Origin: Gordonia alkanivorans NBRC 16433
GTDB taxonomy: Bacteria; Actinomycetota; Actinomycetes; Mycobacteriales; Mycobacteriaceae
Length of the DNA stretch: 64,000 nucleotides
Direction of reading: 5' to 3'
Assembly (NCBI RefSeq): GCF_000225505.1
Contig: NZ_BACI01000060.1
Span: 115,052-179,051 of the forward strand
Position numbers and translations under genes: made by a program
The notes under the pieces: model-generated
The model's input: the letters and a program-made list of their open reading frames with translations, nothing else
Told to the model about the DNA's origin: nothing
Databases searched by the model: none
In this document: positions 44,168 through 54,352 of the stretch, piece after piece
How the letters are laid out: each line of letters begins with the position of its first letter
Position numbering within the stretch: the stretch's first letter is position 1

Positions 44168-44502
44168 TTTATGGTGGAAACTCTTCAAAGTGGTGTCGGC
44201 GCGGGAGGTCTGGGAAGGTCGGGATGTTACCGATGGATGTCGTGCTGCTGAAGTTTGGCGAGGTTTTTGCTCATCTTGGTTGATGTGACTATCGCAAGTG
44301 GGCCGGACATGATTGACTGGGTGCGGCCGCAGCTTTCGCAACCCGTCGAGGCGGGCGACAAGCGTGTTGCAGCCGTGGTACTGAGGTTAGTTTGGCGGAT
44401 CGAAGCAGATCTTCGCGGGGCTCTTTGAGGTATGGCGGTCAACCGGCCACGACGCGATGACCCATCGTGTCGCGACAGTTGATATGTAAAGGATTGCAAG
44501 AC
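44168..44502 (+). promoter_or_regulatory. cspA promoter and long 5' leader region
   Basis: This 335-bp divergent region has no gene. A weak plus-strand promoter (TTGCAG 44367-44372, 15-bp spacer, TAGTTT 44388-44393) would give a leader of about 100 nt before cspA, as cold-shock messages usually have. Confidence 0.35.
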
Positions 44503-44706
44503 ATGGCACAGGGAACTGTGAAGTGGTTCAACGCGGAAAAGGGCTTCGGCTTCATCGCGCCTGACGAGGGCTCCGACGACGTGTTCGTCCACTACTCCGA
44601 AATCCAGGGAGCCGGTTTCCGCACCCTCGAGGAGAACCAGCGGGTGGAGTTCGAGGTCGGCCAGGGCACCAAGGGCCCGCAGGCCACCGGCGTTCGCGCC
44701 GTCTGA
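44503..44706 (+). CDS. cspA: cold-shock protein
   Basis: The 67-residue protein is a single OB-fold RNA/DNA chaperone. RNP1 (KGFGFI) and RNP2 (VFVHYSEI) are intact, within [15 protein letters not shown] and the rest of the canonical fold. The ATG at 44503 gives the exact family length; an upstream in-frame ATG would add 12 unrelated residues. A very strong terminator follows. It matches the mycobacterial order (Rv3648c). Confidence 0.96.
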   Translation: MAQGTVKWFNAEKGFGFIAPDEGSDDVFVHYSEIQGAGFRTLEENQRVEFEVGQGTKGPQATGVRAV

Positions 44707-44741
44707 GACCACCTGCGCAACTGCATACGCAGCTTGCCGAC

Positions 44742-44779
44742 AACCGCTCCCGTCTCGTTCAGTCGAGACGGGAGCGGTT
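44742..44779 (+). terminator. terminator after cspA
   Basis: A perfect 16-bp stem (44742-44757 with 44764-44779), a 6-nt loop and TGTTTTCC form the clearest intrinsic terminator of the window. Confidence 0.92.
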
Positions 44780-44852
44780 TGTTTTCCGGGGGCCGCTGAA
44801 GCGGCGGCGCGAACCGCCGCGGGAAAGACCGGTTTCGGGGACCCGGACCACC

Positions 44853-44858
44853 TAATCT
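44853..44858 (+). promoter_or_regulatory. leaderless -10 element (TAATCT)
   Basis: TAATCT ends 6 nt before the GTG at 44865. Confidence 0.5.
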
Positions 44859-44864
44859 CGGCTT

Positions 44865-45449
44865 GTGGGCCAGTTGTCGTTCTTCTCCGCGGAGACAGAG
44901 GAGCCCGCGTACTCCGATCTCGCGGGCCTGCTCGCGGCGCACGGTCAGGCCGTCCGTTCGGACTCCGGTACGCGGGTCTCGATCGTCGTCCGCGATCGCT
45001 GGCGCGCGGAGCAGATCGTCGAGGAGATGCGGGCCTCCGGTCTCGACGCCGAGGTCACCACCTCCGATGAGGGCACCCCGTTGGCCCGCACCGCGGCGTG
45101 TCATGAACTCGACGCACTTCACCTGGCATGGTCGGCAGGCGCGGTCAAGGCGATGCCCACCGGCTGGATTCCGTCATACCGTGCGCTGCGGCTCTGGGTG
45201 ATCGCCTCCGGCCACTCCGACGAAGGCCGCTACCAACTCGGTCTCGACCCGCACGCCCCCGACACCCACGCGGCACTCGCCACCGCACTGATGAGGGTCG
45301 GGATCGCACCCACCCTGGTCGGCACGCGGGGTCATTCACCTGCACTTCGCATCGCCGGCCACCGTCGTCTCGTTCGTCTGCACGAATACGTGGGTCCGCC
45401 GCCGAATGCGGCGGCAGTGCCGGATTGGCCACCTGCGGACATACATTAG
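44865..45449 (+). CDS. conserved hypothetical protein (Rv3647c-like)
   Basis: The 194-residue soluble product contains RVSIVVRDRWRAEQIVEEMRASGLDAEV, then a long helical part with GWIPSYRALRLWVIASGHSDEG and GRYQLGLDPHAPDTHAALATALMRVGIA. It is conserved by position between cspA and topA; no function is known. A GTG start with TAATCT 6 nt upstream is chosen. It has a C-terminal Pro/Ala-rich end. Confidence 0.8.
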   Translation: MGQLSFFSAETEEPAYSDLAGLLAAHGQAVRSDSGTRVSIVVRDRWRAEQIVEEMRASGLDAEVTTSDEGTPLARTAACHELDALHLAWSAGAVKAMPTGWIPSYRALRLWVIASGHSDEGRYQLGLDPHAPDTHAALATALMRVGIAPTLVGTRGHSPALRIAGHRRLVRLHEYVGPPPNAAAVPDWPPADIH

Positions 45450-45631
45450 CGATCTCTTCTAGATCGTTCTGACCTGGGAAAACGCTGACCGAAAGCGCGG
45501 TATGGGTCACATCTGACAGCGTCACAAGGAATTCGGATGTGCAAACGGCGCTATACATAAGGTACAAACCCATCGAACACACCTGTTCACATGCAGGTGG
45601 TTCTCCACCCAGTCAACCGAAGGACGCCCCG

Positions 45632-48600
45632 GTGGCCGAGACCAGCACCGCATCCCGCTCTAGTGGGGGAATCCGACGACTCGTGATCGTCGAGTCCCCT
45701 ACAAAGGCGCGCAAGATCGCCGGTTACCTCGGCTCCAACTACGTGGTGGAGTCGTCCCGCGGCCACATTCGCGACCTGCCGCGCGGCGCCGCCGACGTCC
45801 CCGCCAAGTACAAGGGCCAGCCCTGGGCGCGCCTCGGGGTGAACGTCGACGACAACTTCGAGCCGCTCTACGTCGTCTCGCCGGACAAGAAGACCACCGT
45901 CAGTGAGCTGAAGTCGCTGATGAAGGACGTCGACGAGCTCTACCTCGCCACGGACGGTGACCGCGAGGGGGAGGCCATCGCCTGGCACCTCCTCGAGACG
46001 CTCAAACCGAAGATCCCGGTCAAGCGGATGGTGTTCCACGAGATCACCGAACCCGCGATCCGCGCGGCCGCCGAGAACCCGCGTGATCTCGACATCGACC
46101 TGGTCGATGCCCAGGAGACCCGACGCATCCTCGACCGCCTCTACGGCTACGAGGTGTCTCCGGTGCTGTGGAAGAAGGTCATGCCGAAGCTGTCGGCGGG
46201 CCGCGTGCAGTCCGTCGCGACGCGCATCATCGTCGAGCGTGAACGTGAGCGCATGGCGTTCGTGTCCGCCGAGTACTGGGACATCGCCGCGACCATGGAC
46301 GCCGGCGCCGAGGCCAGCCCCTCGACGTTCAAGGCCCGCCTGGTCAACGTCGACGACGCCCGTGTCGCCACCGGTCGCGACTTCGAGGCGACCGGTGAAC
46401 TGAAGAAGCCCGACGGGGTCGTCGTGCTCAACGCCGACCGTGCCGAGAGCCTGGCTGCAGGCCTTCGCGGCGCCGCCATGACGGTGACGTCGGTCGAGGA
46501 GAAGCCCTACACCCGTCGCCCGTATGCGCCGTTCATGACGTCGACGCTGCAGCAGGAGGCCGGTCGTAAGCTGCGCTTCACCTCCGACCGCACCATGCGC
46601 ATCGCGCAGCGGCTGTATGAGAACGGCTTCATCACCTACATGCGTACCGACTCGACGAGCCTGAGCGAGTCGGCGATCAACGCCGCCCGCGCCCAGGCAC
46701 GCGAGCTGTACGGCGACAACTTCGTCCACCCGACGCCGCGTCAGTACACCCGCAAGGTCAAGAACGCCCAGGAGGCCCACGAGGCGATCCGTCCCGCGGG
46801 CGAGACGTTCCGGACTCCCGGCCAGGTCGCCGGCCAGCTCGAGGCCGACGAGTTCCGCCTGTACGAGCTCATCTGGCAGCGCACCGTCGCCTCGCAGATG
46901 GCCGACGCCAAGGGCACCACGCTGAGCCTGCGGATCGCGGGCACCGCGTCGTCCGGGGAGCGCGCGACGTTCGCCTCGTCGGGCCGCACCATCACGTTCC
47001 CCGGCTTCCTGTCGGCCTACGTGGAAACCGTCGACGAGCAGACCGGTGGCCAGGCCGACGACGCCGAGAACCGCCTGCCGCAGCTGACCGAGGGGCAGTC
47101 GCTCACCGCGACCGAGCTCACCGCCGACGGTCACTCGACCAACCCGCCGGCCCGCTTCACCGAGGCGTCGCTGGTCAAGGTGCTCGAAGAGCTGGGCATC
47201 GGCCGTCCGTCGACCTACGCCTCGATCATCGGCACCATCCAGGATCGCGGTTACGTCGTGAAGAAGGGCAACGCCCTCGTCCCGTCGTGGATCGCCTTCG
47301 CGGTGGTGGGACTTCTCGAGGCGTACTTCGAGAGTCTCGTCGACTACGACTTCACCGCGACCCTGGAAGACGATCTCGACCAGATCGCCACCGGCAACGA
47401 GAACCGGACGAAGTGGCTGTCGGAGTTCTACTTCGGCGACGAGCGGTCCGGCGACGCCGAGGCACGCTCGGCGCACTCGGCGATCGCCCAGTACGGCGGA
47501 CTCAAGAAGCTCGTCGGCGTCAACCTCGAGGAGATCGACGCCCGCCAGGTCAACTCGATCCGCTTGTTCGACGACGAAGAGGGCCGGCCGATCTATGTGC
47601 GCGTCGGCCGCTTCGGTCCGTACCTCGAGCGTGACCTCAACGCGAACAAGAAGACCGACGCCGATGCCGAACCCGATCTGCAGCGCGCCAACCTGCCCGC
47701 CGACATCACGCCGGACGAGCTGACGCTGGAGATCGCGGAGAAGCTGTTCTCGACGCCGCAGGAGGGTCGCTCGCTGGGCGTCGACCCGCTGACCGGCCAC
47801 GAGATCGTCGCCAAGGAAGGGCGTTTCGGTCCGTACGTGACCGAGATCCTGCCCGCCGACGACGATGACGACGACGGCGAAGCCCCGATCACCATCCCCG
47901 CGGGTCCGACGCCGCGCGACGGCGGATCTCCCGGCACCGGCGGCAGCGACGCCGGCGACGCCGATGTGGTCCCGCTCGATTCCCCGGGCGGCGGCACCAC
48001 CACCAAGACCAAGCCGGCGGCGAAGAAGGTCGCCAAGAAGGCGGCGAAGAAGGCCGGTCCCAAGCCGCGCACCGGTTCGCTGTTCAAGTCGATGGACATC
48101 TCGACGGTCACCCTCGACGAGGCTCTGAAGCTGCTGTCGCTGCCGCGCGTCGTCGGCGTCGACCCGGAGTCCGGCGACGAGATCACCGCGCAGAACGGGC
48201 GCTACGGTCCTTACCTGAAGAAGGGCTCGGATTCGCGGTCCCTCGGCAGTGAGGAACAGCTCTTCGAGATCACCCTCGACGAGGCCCTGAAGATCTACTC
48301 CGAGCCCAAGCGTCGTGGACGGCAGGCGGCTGCGCCGCCGCTGCGTGAACTGGGCAAGGACGACGAGGTCAGCGGCAAGCCGATGGTCATCAAGGATGGC
48401 CGCTTCGGTCCGTACGTGACCGACGGCGAAACCAACGCGAGCCTGCGCAAGGGCGACGAGGTCGACTCGATCACGCCGGAGCGCGCGATGGAACTCCTCG
48501 CCGATCGTCGCGCTCGCGGCCCGGCCAAGAAGGCGGCGAAGAAGGCCGCCAAGAAGGCCCCGGCAAAGAAGGCTGCGAAGAAGACGGCCGCCAAGAAGAC

Positions 48601-48694
48601 CGCGAAGAAGGCTGCCGCCAAGAAGACGACCGCCAAAAAGACCGCGGCCAAGAAGACGGCCGCGAAGAAGACGACGGAGTCGTCGGAGGATTAG
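45632..48694 (+). CDS. topA: DNA topoisomerase I with lysine-rich C-terminal tail
   Basis: This type IA enzyme relaxes negative supercoils. The 1020-residue product has the TOPRIM domain (LVIVESPTKARKIAGYL; DGDREGEAIAW), the catalytic tyrosine block ITYMRTDSTSLS, and several C-terminal Toprim-C repeats, each with a GRFGPYV or GRYGPYL motif. It ends in about 55 residues of K-A-K repeats (AKKAAKK and similar). It lacks the zinc fingers of E. coli TopA, as in other actinobacteria. GTG with AAGGA 7 nt upstream is chosen; codons before it are not conserved. Confidence 0.95.
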   Translation: MAETSTASRSSGGIRRLVIVESPTKARKIAGYLGSNYVVESSRGHIRDLPRGAADVPAKYKGQPWARLGVNVDDNFEPLYVVSPDKKTTVSELKSLMKDVDELYLATDGDREGEAIAWHLLETLKPKIPVKRMVFHEITEPAIRAAAENPRDLDIDLVDAQETRRILDRLYGYEVSPVLWKKVMPKLSAGRVQSVATRIIVERERERMAFVSAEYWDIAATMDAGAEASPSTFKARLVNVDDARVATGRDFEATGELKKPDGVVVLNADRAESLAAGLRGAAMTVTSVEEKPYTRRPYAPFMTSTLQQEAGRKLRFTSDRTMRIAQRLYENGFITYMRTDSTSLSESAINAARAQARELYGDNFVHPTPRQYTRKVKNAQEAHEAIRPAGETFRTPGQVAGQLEADEFRLYELIWQRTVASQMADAKGTTLSLRIAGTASSGERATFASSGRTITFPGFLSAYVETVDEQTGGQADDAENRLPQLTEGQSLTATELTADGHSTNPPARFTEASLVKVLEELGIGRPSTYASIIGTIQDRGYVVKKGNALVPSWIAFAVVGLLEAYFESLVDYDFTATLEDDLDQIATGNENRTKWLSEFYFGDERSGDAEARSAHSAIAQYGGLKKLVGVNLEEIDARQVNSIRLFDDEEGRPIYVRVGRFGPYLERDLNANKKTDADAEPDLQRANLPADITPDELTLEIAEKLFSTPQEGRSLGVDPLTGHEIVAKEGRFGPYVTEILPADDDDDDGEAPITIPAGPTPRDGGSPGTGGSDAGDADVVPLDSPGGGTTTKTKPAAKKVAKKAAKKAGPKPRTGSLFKSMDISTVTLDEALKLLSLPRVVGVDPESGDEITAQNGRYGPYLKKGSDSRSLGSEEQLFEITLDEALKIYSEPKRRGRQAAAPPLRELGKDDEVSGKPMVIKDGRFGPYVTDGETNASLRKGDEVDSITPERAMELLADRRARGPAKKAAKKAAKKAPAKKAAKKTAAKKTAKKAAAKKTTAKKTAAKKTAAKKTTESSED

Positions 48695-48776
48695 CGGGCC
48701 CCAGCCGCTGCTTGAGGTGCGAGGAGCGCGAGCGACGAGTCTTGAAGGGCCCTGGTGAGTCGACCTCGGGGGCCGC

Positions 48777-50324
48777 TCAGTCCCTGCGGTAGGGCTCCAT
48801 GTGCGGGCGGGCGAGGAGGGTCTCGATCCCGCGGCCGCGGAGTTCGACGCCTTCACCGATCTCCCAGTGCTCGGCCTCTTCGTGCGAGGCCAGGAACACG
48901 GCACGGGCCGAACCGAGCACGCGGGTGGGCTCGTCCTTCGCGAGTTCGGTGAGGCGCGCGGCCTCGTTCACCGGGTCGCCGATGACGGTGTACTCGAGGC
49001 GCTGCTCGGCGCCGATGTGCCCGGCGATCGCCTTGCCGGCGGAGACACCGATGCCGATGTCGGTGTCACCGAGGGTCTGGTACAGCTCGGCCCGTAGCTC
49101 ACGCGCGGAGGCCAGCGCGCGGCCGGCGAAGTCGTCGAGGTCGAGGGGGGCGCCGAAGATCGCGAGCGCCGCATCACCCTGGAACTTGTTGACGAAGCCG
49201 CCGTGGCGTCCGACGACGGCCACGACCACCCGGAAGAACTCGTTGAGCAGCTCGACGATCTCGCGCGGCGGGCGGTTCACGGCCAGGCGCGTCGAACCGA
49301 CGATGTCGACGAAGAGCACACCGACGTAGCGTTCCTCGCCGCCCAGCTCGGTGCCGGTCTCGATGGCGCGTCGGGCGACGTCCTCGCCGACGTAGCGGCC
49401 GAACAGGTTGCGTAGTTCCTGTCGTTCGCGCAGGTCGGCGACCATGTCGTTGAAGCCGGCCTGAAGCAGGCCGAGGTCGCTGCCGTCGTAGATCTTCACC
49501 GCGACGTTGAGGTCGCCGTCACTGACCTTCGACTGGGCGCGACGCAGCTGTTTGATCGGGTCGTTGATCGCGGCCACCACACGGACGATCGCGATGACGC
49601 TGAACGCGAGAGCCGACACCGCCATCCACAGGATCGGACGTTCCAGCCCGGTCGAGTCGCCTTCGAAGATGCCCAGCCGGTGCAGCACGATGAGACCGAT
49701 GATCACGACCATCGGTGCGACGACGCTGATCACCCAGAACGCGGTGATGCGGGTGGTGACGCTGGGGGCGATCGCGTGGTTGGGGTTGTTGGCCATCGCG
49801 GCGACGGTGATCGGCCGCATGACCTTCTCGGCCTGCATGTAGCTCAGCGCGCAGGTGACCATCGCACCGATGGCGCTCGCGATGGCGACGATGAAGGCGT
49901 TCTTGGATGACACGGTCAGGTTGACGAGGGTGAAGAGGGTACCGCCCACCACCCACAGTGCGGCGTTGACGACGGTCAGCAGCGTCGGCAGGGCGAGGGC
50001 GCGGCGTCGGGCGGCCTCGTTGTCGAGTCGCGTGCGTCTTCGGTGCCACACGAGCACGGGTAGCGACAGCTGGATACTGGCGTACCCGCCGATGACCATC
50101 GCGATCAGCAAGTAGCTCGCGAAGATCACCTGGTTCAGTGCGGTGATCTCGTCCAGGCTGATGGAATCCTGGAGCGGCATCCCGAAGCGGAGGAAGGCGA
50201 AGGTGAAGAGCGCGCCGACGAGATTCGCGCGGAGCATGTCGAGCGCGAGGATCGGCCACGGCGTATGAATCAGCCAACGGCCAAGGTGCAGCACCTTGGA
50301 CCATCGCGACCGCTGTTCCACCAC
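48777..50324 (-). CDS. membrane adenylate cyclase with HAMP domain (Rv3645-like)
   Basis: The 515-residue product has six membrane helices (residues about 25-250), a HAMP linker (RVVAAINDPIKQLRRAQSKVSDGDLNVAV) and a class III cyclase domain. VGVLFVDIVGSTRLA carries the metal-binding Asp, NKFQGDAALAIFGAP the substrate-binding Lys region, and IGDPVNEAARL the Asp, Asn and Arg of catalysis. It should make cAMP in the cytoplasm and so feeds Crp at 24.6 kb. GTG at 50324 is chosen for TACCGT 7 nt upstream; a GTG at 50363 is the alternative. It diverges from holB. Confidence 0.92.
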   Translation of the reverse strand: MVEQRSRWSKVLHLGRWLIHTPWPILALDMLRANLVGALFTFAFLRFGMPLQDSISLDEITALNQVIFASYLLIAMVIGGYASIQLSLPVLVWHRRRTRLDNEAARRRALALPTLLTVVNAALWVVGGTLFTLVNLTVSSKNAFIVAIASAIGAMVTCALSYMQAEKVMRPITVAAMANNPNHAIAPSVTTRITAFWVISVVAPMVVIIGLIVLHRLGIFEGDSTGLERPILWMAVSALAFSVIAIVRVVAAINDPIKQLRRAQSKVSDGDLNVAVKIYDGSDLGLLQAGFNDMVADLRERQELRNLFGRYVGEDVARRAIETGTELGGEERYVGVLFVDIVGSTRLAVNRPPREIVELLNEFFRVVVAVVGRHGGFVNKFQGDAALAIFGAPLDLDDFAGRALASARELRAELYQTLGDTDIGIGVSAGKAIAGHIGAEQRLEYTVIGDPVNEAARLTELAKDEPTRVLGSARAVFLASHEEAEHWEIGEGVELRGRGIETLLARPHMEPYRRD

Positions 50325-50331
50325 GGAGACT

Positions 50332-50337
50332 ACGGTA
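50332..50337 (-). promoter_or_regulatory. leaderless -10 element of the cyclase gene (TACCGT)
   Basis: TACCGT on the minus strand ends 7 nt before the GTG at 50324. Confidence 0.4.
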
Positions 50338-50397
50338 GCTGGCTGCTTGCAATCGTTAAACACGGTTCCGCCCCGTTGGCGTGTCCGAACTGCGGTT

Positions 50398-50403
50398 TAG
50401 GGT
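50398..50403 (+). promoter_or_regulatory. leaderless -10 element of holB (TAGGGT)
   Basis: TAGGGT ends 6 nt before the GTG at 50410. Confidence 0.5.
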
Positions 50404-50409
50404 GTCGTT

Positions 50410-51696
50410 GTGACCAATGTCTTTGATCGGCTGACCGGCCAAGAGGCCATCGCGGACGATCTGCGGGCTGCCGCGCGTGCTGCGCGGGTCCTCGCGCAGC
50501 AACTCGACGCGGGCAGCAGCGAGGGCCTGTTCGTGCCCGACGACGAGATCCCGGGCGTCGACGCGGGGTGGTCACGCGCGTCGATGACGCACTCCTGGTT
50601 GTTCACCGGGCCGCCGGGAAGCGGTCGTTCGGTCGCTGCGACGTGTTTCGCTGCCGCCCTGCAGTGCCAGTCGCCCGAGTCTGCGAACGTCGGGTGCGGC
50701 GAGTGCCGCGCGTGTGTGACGGTGATGGCAAAGACCCACGCCGACGTCCGGCACGTCGTGCCCGAGGGTCTGAGTCTGGCGGTCAACGCGATGCGCGACA
50801 TCGTCCAGGCCGCCGCCCGACGCCCCGGGACCGGTCGCTGGCAGATCGTGATCGTGGAGGACGCCGACCGCCTCACCGAGCAGGCCGCCAACGCGCTGCT
50901 GAAGGTCGTCGAGGAGCCGCCACCCCGCACCGTCTTCCTGCTGTGCGCGCCGTCGGTGGACCCCGAGGACATCTCGGTCACCCTCCGATCGCGATGCCGG
51001 CACGTCGCGCTGGTGTCGCCGACACCCGCGGCCATCGAACGGGTCCTGATCGAACGCGACGGCCTCGACCCCGACCAGGCCCGATGGGCGGCGTCGGTCT
51101 GCGGCGGCCACATCGGCCGCGCCCGGCGCCTCGCCACCGACCCCGACGCCCGTTCCCAGCGGGAGAAGGCGCTGTCGCTGGCACGGGCGGCTTCCCGGGA
51201 TTCGACGGCGTACGCCGCGGCCGAGGAGCTGGTGCGTTCGGCGGAGACAGCGGCCAAGGCGATCAGCGCGGAACTCGACGAGGCCGAGACCGAGGAGATG
51301 AAGACCGCGCTGGGTGCGGGCGGTACCGGCAAGGGGACCGCCCGGATGCCCCGCGGTAGTGCCGGCGCGCTCAAGGAGCTGGAGAAGCGACAGAAGTCGC
51401 GGGCCACGCGCGTCGGACGCGACGTCCTCGACCGCGCCCTCGTCGACCTCGCCGCGCTCTTCCGCGACGCGCTCGTCGTCGGGGTCGGGGCCGAGGTGAC
51501 CGCGATGCATCCCGACAAGTCCGACGACATCTCGATACCCCTGGCCGGCTACGCCCGCCCCGAGCAACTGCTGTCGTGCGTCGAGGCCGTCCTCGACTGC
51601 CGCGAGGCGCTGGACATGAACGTCAAACCCAAGTTCGCGGTCGACGACATGGTCGCGCGGATCGGGTTGGCGCTCAAGCGCAAGGTCGACGCCTAG
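50410..51696 (+). CDS. holB: DNA polymerase III delta-prime subunit
   Basis: This clamp-loader subunit helps load the sliding clamp. The 428-residue product is an AAA+ protein with a degenerate P-loop (GPPGSGRS, Lys replaced by Arg), a four-cysteine zinc module (C-x10-C-x2-C-x2-C, around residues 83-101), the IVEDADRLTEQAANALLKVVEEPP segment and the SRC motif (LRSRCRHV) that serves as arginine-finger box. The C-terminal half is longer and more charged than in E. coli. A TAGGGT element 6 nt before the GTG supports a leaderless start. Confidence 0.92.
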   Translation: MTNVFDRLTGQEAIADDLRAAARAARVLAQQLDAGSSEGLFVPDDEIPGVDAGWSRASMTHSWLFTGPPGSGRSVAATCFAAALQCQSPESANVGCGECRACVTVMAKTHADVRHVVPEGLSLAVNAMRDIVQAAARRPGTGRWQIVIVEDADRLTEQAANALLKVVEEPPPRTVFLLCAPSVDPEDISVTLRSRCRHVALVSPTPAAIERVLIERDGLDPDQARWAASVCGGHIGRARRLATDPDARSQREKALSLARAASRDSTAYAAAEELVRSAETAAKAISAELDEAETEEMKTALGAGGTGKGTARMPRGSAGALKELEKRQKSRATRVGRDVLDRALVDLAALFRDALVVGVGAEVTAMHPDKSDDISIPLAGYARPEQLLSCVEAVLDCREALDMNVKPKFAVDDMVARIGLALKRKVDA

Positions 51697-51847
51697 CAAT
51701 CGCGGGGCCGAGTCCGGCGGCGGCGTCGATGCGGCGGACTGGAATGCCTCCATCCGGCGCTGTCGGCACCCTTTGCGCAGATGTTCGCCGGCTGAGCACG
51801 TCGCGACTCTTACGCGACGGTAATCGGGCGGCAACACGGCCTCTTTA

Positions 51848-52705
51848 ATGTCTCCGGTCATGACACGACCCCTGGGTACGGGGATCAACATCTCTGGACT
51901 GACCAAGACGTTCACCTCTCGTTCGTTGCGCGGGAGTTCGACGGTGGCCGCGTTGTCCGACGTCTCGTTGAGCACGTCGGAGGGTTCCTTCCTGTCGTTG
52001 CTCGGCCCGTCGGGCTGCGGCAAGTCGACGGTGCTGCGCATCCTCGCCGGCCTCGAGGACGCCACCTCGGGGACCGCGCTGATGAACGGGCAATCGCCCC
52101 AGGACCTCCAGCGAAATCATGAGCTGGGCATCGCCTTCCAGGATTCCGCGTTACTGCCGTGGCGCTCGGTCGAATCCAACATCAAGCTGCCGCTGCAGGT
52201 CGGGGGAATGCCGGCCGACGACGACCTCGTCGCCGACCTGATCGAACTGGTCGGGCTCAAGGGCTTCGAGAAGTCCAAGCCCGCGATGCTCTCCGGCGGT
52301 ATGCGCCAACGTGTTTCGATCGCCCGTGCTCTGGTGGTTAAACCGACCGCACTGCTGCTCGACGAACCGTTCGGCGCGCTCGACGACATGACCCGGCAGC
52401 GGCTCAACGTCGAACTGCTGCGCATCTGGACCGAGAAGCCGGCGACCACGCTGATGGTCACGCACGGTATCGCCGAGGCGGTCTTCTTGTCCGACGTGGT
52501 CGCGGTCATGAGTCCGCGGCCGGGCACGGTGGCGGAGGTGGTCCCCGTCGATCTGCCGCGGCCCCGCATCCCGGAGATGATGCGCACGCCCGAGTTCCAC
52601 GCGATACACGACCACCTCTCCGGCCTCCTGTTCGGTAAGCGGGCGACCGCGCAACCGGCCGAAGTCGTAGCGCCCGAACCTGTTTCGGAGGGCGTGAGTG
52701 GCTAG
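51848..52705 (+). CDS. ABC importer ATPase (nitrate/sulfonate/taurine type)
   Basis: The 285-residue product is the cytoplasmic ATPase of an importer. It shows Walker [10 protein letters not shown], the Q-loop [13 protein letters not shown], signature LSGGMRQR, Walker [13 protein letters not shown] and the switch His ([10 protein letters not shown]). LPWRSV and the gene set point to the SsuB/TauB/NrtD group. A second ATG at 51860 is possible. The first permease GTG overlaps its 3' end by 8 nt, so ATPase, two permeases and binding protein form one operon. No riboswitch is seen upstream. Confidence 0.93.
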   Translation: MSPVMTRPLGTGINISGLTKTFTSRSLRGSSTVAALSDVSLSTSEGSFLSLLGPSGCGKSTVLRILAGLEDATSGTALMNGQSPQDLQRNHELGIAFQDSALLPWRSVESNIKLPLQVGGMPADDDLVADLIELVGLKGFEKSKPAMLSGGMRQRVSIARALVVKPTALLLDEPFGALDDMTRQRLNVELLRIWTEKPATTLMVTHGIAEAVFLSDVVAVMSPRPGTVAEVVPVDLPRPRIPEMMRTPEFHAIHDHLSGLLFGKRATAQPAEVVAPEPVSEGVSG

Positions 52706-53471
52706 ATTCGGATCGGTCCGATGGGTGGCCGGTCTCGGGGGGATCGTCGGACTCATCGTGGTGTGGTGGATCGCCGGTGCGTTGGACCTGTTCGGCGGAA
52801 CGATCCCGACGCCGTGGTCGGTGCTCGCCGAGATCGGCGAGACCGGGTCCACCTATTACGTCGACAACTTCTCGCTGACAGTCGAACTCGCATTCCGCGG
52901 ATTCCTCTGGGGCAACGGGCTTGCGATCGCCCTGGCCGTCACCGTGATCCTGTTTCCGCCGGTGGAAGGACTGGCCACCCAGCTCGCGATCCTGTCGTAC
53001 TGCACGCCGATCATCGCTGTCGCGCCGATCATCCAGGTGGCCTTCGCCGAGGTGACGACGATGATCGTCTTCCTCGCCGCCATCTCGGTGTTCTTCACGA
53101 CGATGATCGGGACGTTGTCGGGTCTGCGCGCACCGCACTCGGGAAGTCTCGACCTCATCAAGGTCTACGGCGGCGGCCGCTTCGCGCAACTGTGGCGGGT
53201 GAGATCCGTCGCCGCACTGCCGAACACCCTGGCCGCCATCAAGATCGCCGCTCCGGCCGCAGTTCTGGGTGCCGTGCTCGGCGAGTTCCTCGCGATGCCC
53301 GAAACCGGTGCCGGACCGGCGATGATCATCGCCCAGCAGAGCGGCGACATCCCGCAGGTGTGGGCCATCGCCCTGATCAGCGGGGCGATTGCCGGCCTCG
53401 GCTACGCCGTGGTCGCGGTGATCGCCAAGTATGCGACGGCCTGGTCGAACGGAACGGCGGCGGGACGATGA
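52698..53471 (+). CDS. ABC importer permease 1
   Basis: The 257-residue product has six hydrophobic helices and the cytoplasmic EAA-type loop [35 protein letters not shown] (about residues 152-186) that contacts the ATPase. It resembles SsuC-type permeases. Its GTG lies inside the end of the ATPase gene and its TGA overlaps the second permease ATG by 4 nt. Having two different permeases, rather than one homodimer, is notable for this transporter class. Confidence 0.9.
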   Translation: MARFGSVRWVAGLGGIVGLIVVWWIAGALDLFGGTIPTPWSVLAEIGETGSTYYVDNFSLTVELAFRGFLWGNGLAIALAVTVILFPPVEGLATQLAILSYCTPIIAVAPIIQVAFAEVTTMIVFLAAISVFFTTMIGTLSGLRAPHSGSLDLIKVYGGGRFAQLWRVRSVAALPNTLAAIKIAAPAAVLGAVLGEFLAMPETGAGPAMIIAQQSGDIPQVWAIALISGAIAGLGYAVVAVIAKYATAWSNGTAAGR

Positions 53472-54301
53472 GCACTGAGGTGAGAACTCTCAGGGCGGGG
53501 GGCTTCGGAACCGGTGGTCTGTGGGCGGCAGGACGTTTCCTCGGATCCCTGCTGCTGTCGTTCGCGCTGATCCTGGTGATCTGGTGGTTGTTCCTCCTGG
53601 CCTTCCCCGACATCGGGCCGATCATCGGGCGCACGCCTGTCGACGTGTTCGATTACCTGTTCGTCGACGCCGACGCGCCGGCGGCCCGCGCCGAGATCTT
53701 CGGCAACCTCTGGATCACCCTGCAGGACGCGGCAATCGGGTTCGTCGCCGGTATGCTCGCGGCGATCGCCACGGCGGCGATCTTTGTCGTGTCCCGTTCC
53801 GCGGCACAGACGTTCATGCCGATCGCGATGCTCCTCCGGTCGGTGCCGCTGGTCGCGATGACACCGCTGATCACCGTCATCGTCGGTCGGGGAGTCGCGG
53901 TGGTCGCGGTGATGGGCGGGATCGTCGTGTTCTTCCCCGCGCTCGTGATGATCATGACCGGGCTGTCGAATGCGCCGCGTCAGATCACCGATGTGATCAG
54001 TGTGTACGGCGGCGGGCGCTGGACGGCATTGCGCCGCTCTGCGATTCCGTCGGCGGTGCCGTCGCTGTTCGGCGCGGCCAAGGTTTCGGTGCCGGGCGCG
54101 CTCATCGGCGCGACCGTCGCCGAGTGGTTGGGGACCAACAAAGGCCTCGGTGCGTCACTCCAGCGGGCCCTGCCCGCGGCGGCCTACGACGAGCTGTGGG
54201 CCTCGGTCCTCGTCATCACCGTGGCTTCGATCGTCATCTACGCCGTGGTGGGTGTCATCGAGACTGTCGTCCTGTCACAGATGGGAATGCAGCACAACTG
54301 A
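53468..54301 (+). CDS. ABC importer permease 2
   Basis: The 277-residue product has a hydrophilic N-terminus, about six helices, and the EAA loop ISVYGGGRWTALRRSAIPSAVPSLFGAAKVSVPGA. It is homologous to the preceding permease (both carry VYGGGR), so the pair probably forms a heterodimeric channel. The ATG overlaps the first permease stop. Confidence 0.9.
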   Translation: MSTEVRTLRAGGFGTGGLWAAGRFLGSLLLSFALILVIWWLFLLAFPDIGPIIGRTPVDVFDYLFVDADAPAARAEIFGNLWITLQDAAIGFVAGMLAAIATAAIFVVSRSAAQTFMPIAMLLRSVPLVAMTPLITVIVGRGVAVVAVMGGIVVFFPALVMIMTGLSNAPRQITDVISVYGGGRWTALRRSAIPSAVPSLFGAAKVSVPGALIGATVAEWLGTNKGLGASLQRALPAAAYDELWASVLVITVASIVIYAVVGVIETVVLSQMGMQHN

Positions 54302-54352
54302 GGTCGGGCGCACGCTCGACCGCATCTGCTTCTGGCGAAAGGTAATTCTCAC

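Noticed and set aside
45587..48904. Open frame of over 1100 codons antisense to topA
   Set aside because: It mirrors the GC-rich third positions of topA, is rich in Arg, Leu and Gly without motifs, and topA has full family motifs on the other strand.
51697..51847. Thiamine riboswitch ahead of the NMT1-like importer
   Set aside because: The conserved CTGAGA and other TPP-box elements are not present in the 151-bp leader.
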